A stretch of 64,000 bases of DNA from Anaerolineae bacterium (GTDB taxonomy: Bacteria; Chloroflexota; Anaerolineae; Caldilineales; Caldilineaceae), in assembly GCA_030432295.1 (NCBI GenBank), contig JAUIHI010000014.1:1-64000 (forward strand), given 5' to 3'. Numbering within the stretch: position 1 is the first letter of the stretch; every line of letters begins with the position of its first letter. Shown piece by piece: positions 63,649-64,000 of this stretch. The position numbers were made by a program, and so were the translations under genes. The notes below the pieces were generated by a model that saw nothing but the letters and a program-made list of their open reading frames with translations, made no database searches and had not been told where the DNA came from.

Positions 63649-64000
63649 ATGACCCTTGCCATCCGCCCCCAACTGAGCACCGAAGCCGTGCTGGCCGCGC
63701 TGGAAGGTGTGACCGCCATCCCGGTGGTCCCCTATCGCAACGGGGAGATCGACTACGCCGGCCACGCCAAGAATGTGCGATATCTGATGGCCTCCAATAG
63801 CCAGGACGACAACCGGCCCCGCGTCATCTCCATCGCCGGGACCAGTCCGGTGCATCACATGGGCATCGCCGAGCAGGTGAAGCTCGTGGATGCGACGACC
63901 CGGGCAATGGGCAACGAAGGCGTCTATATGGCCGGGATCGTGCCCAATCCCCTGGCCGACGCCAAGAGCCTGATCGCTGAATTGGCGACGATTCAGCGCC
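63649..64000 (+). CDS. Dihydrodipicolinate synthase/aldolase family protein (5' part)
   Basis: Starts at ATG 63649 after GAAGGAGAACCCA and runs off the window end after 117 codons. LAALEGVTAIPVVPYRNGEIDYAGHAKNVRYLMAS corresponds to the N-terminal strand and helix of DHDPS/NAL-family class I aldolases (..G....TPf...g.iD......n...l). RPRVISIAGTSPVHHMGIAEQVKLVDATTRAMGNEGVYMAGIVPNPLADAKSLIAEL follows. The Schiff-base lysine would lie beyond the window. With the enolase-family gene it probably forms a sugar-acid or related catabolic operon. Confidence 0.75.
   Translation, partial: MTLAIRPQLSTEAVLAALEGVTAIPVVPYRNGEIDYAGHAKNVRYLMASNSQDDNRPRVISIAGTSPVHHMGIAEQVKLVDATTRAMGNEGVYMAGIVPNPLADAKSLIAELATIQR

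Overview
The window looks like a chromosomal segment of a high-GC Chloroflexota bacterium (Caldilineae/Anaerolineae-like). This is inferred from protein style: an NB-ARC/TPR STAND gene, a BTAD-type SARP regulator with an AAA+ domain, very large DUF11/SdrD-B surface proteins ending in an LPLVxR tail, many dispersed palindromic repeats, and leaders of the type AGGAGAACCCCAATG. No rRNA, tRNA or CRISPR array was seen.

Layout. (1) 1-2.5 kb: the 3' end of an IS5-like transposase abuts a broken STAND ATPase gene that is frameshifted and cut off at its 3' end. (2) 2.6-3.5 kb: three tandem copies of a ~265-bp palindromic element. (3) 3.6-8.0 kb: mutS-mutL, overlapping by ATGA; MutL carries the endonuclease motif. 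(4) 8.2-13.6 kb: a BTAD/AAA/TPR regulator, a small protein, and a secreted protein made of tandem copies of an uncharacterised domain. (5) 13.8-15.6 kb: MarR regulator, flavin-reductase-like protein and serine esterase, recalling the MhqR/MhqD quinone-response set. (6) 15.7-21.2 kb: an accessory island on the minus strand with two toxin-antitoxin pairs, each followed by a shared ~130-bp repeat, then an AT-rich two-gene operon: a 4-TM membrane protein and a SIR2-Ser/Thr kinase fusion. This operon is the best candidate for an undescribed defence system. (7) 21.3-34.0 kb: carbohydrate and small-molecule catabolism: a GH2 beta-galactosidase with an odd effector-associated-domain-like insert, peptidase T, three sulfatases without signal peptides, a serine hydrolase, an amidohydrolase and a Rieske protein. 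(8) 34.7-62.2 kb: a membrane-anchored SurA_N-like/TlpA thioredoxin fusion followed by a giant secreted repeat protein gene (about 8,640 residues if one +1 frameshift at 41274-41278 is bridged). It has 14 SdrD-B domains organised in exact 1,107-bp periods and 25 DUF11-type repeats, many at an exact 438-bp period, and ends at a clear intrinsic terminator. (9) 62.4-64 kb: an enolase-superfamily enzyme and the start of a DHDPS-family gene, probably a sugar-acid pathway.

Cross-cutting features: short repetitive word families occur between genes and also as in-frame insertions inside mutS, the beta-galactosidase and the STAND gene. Two genes (STAND and the giant repeat protein) are broken at runs of five C or G, which may be sequencing error, decay or phase variation. 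All functional statements rest on motif recognition by eye; no database search was run.
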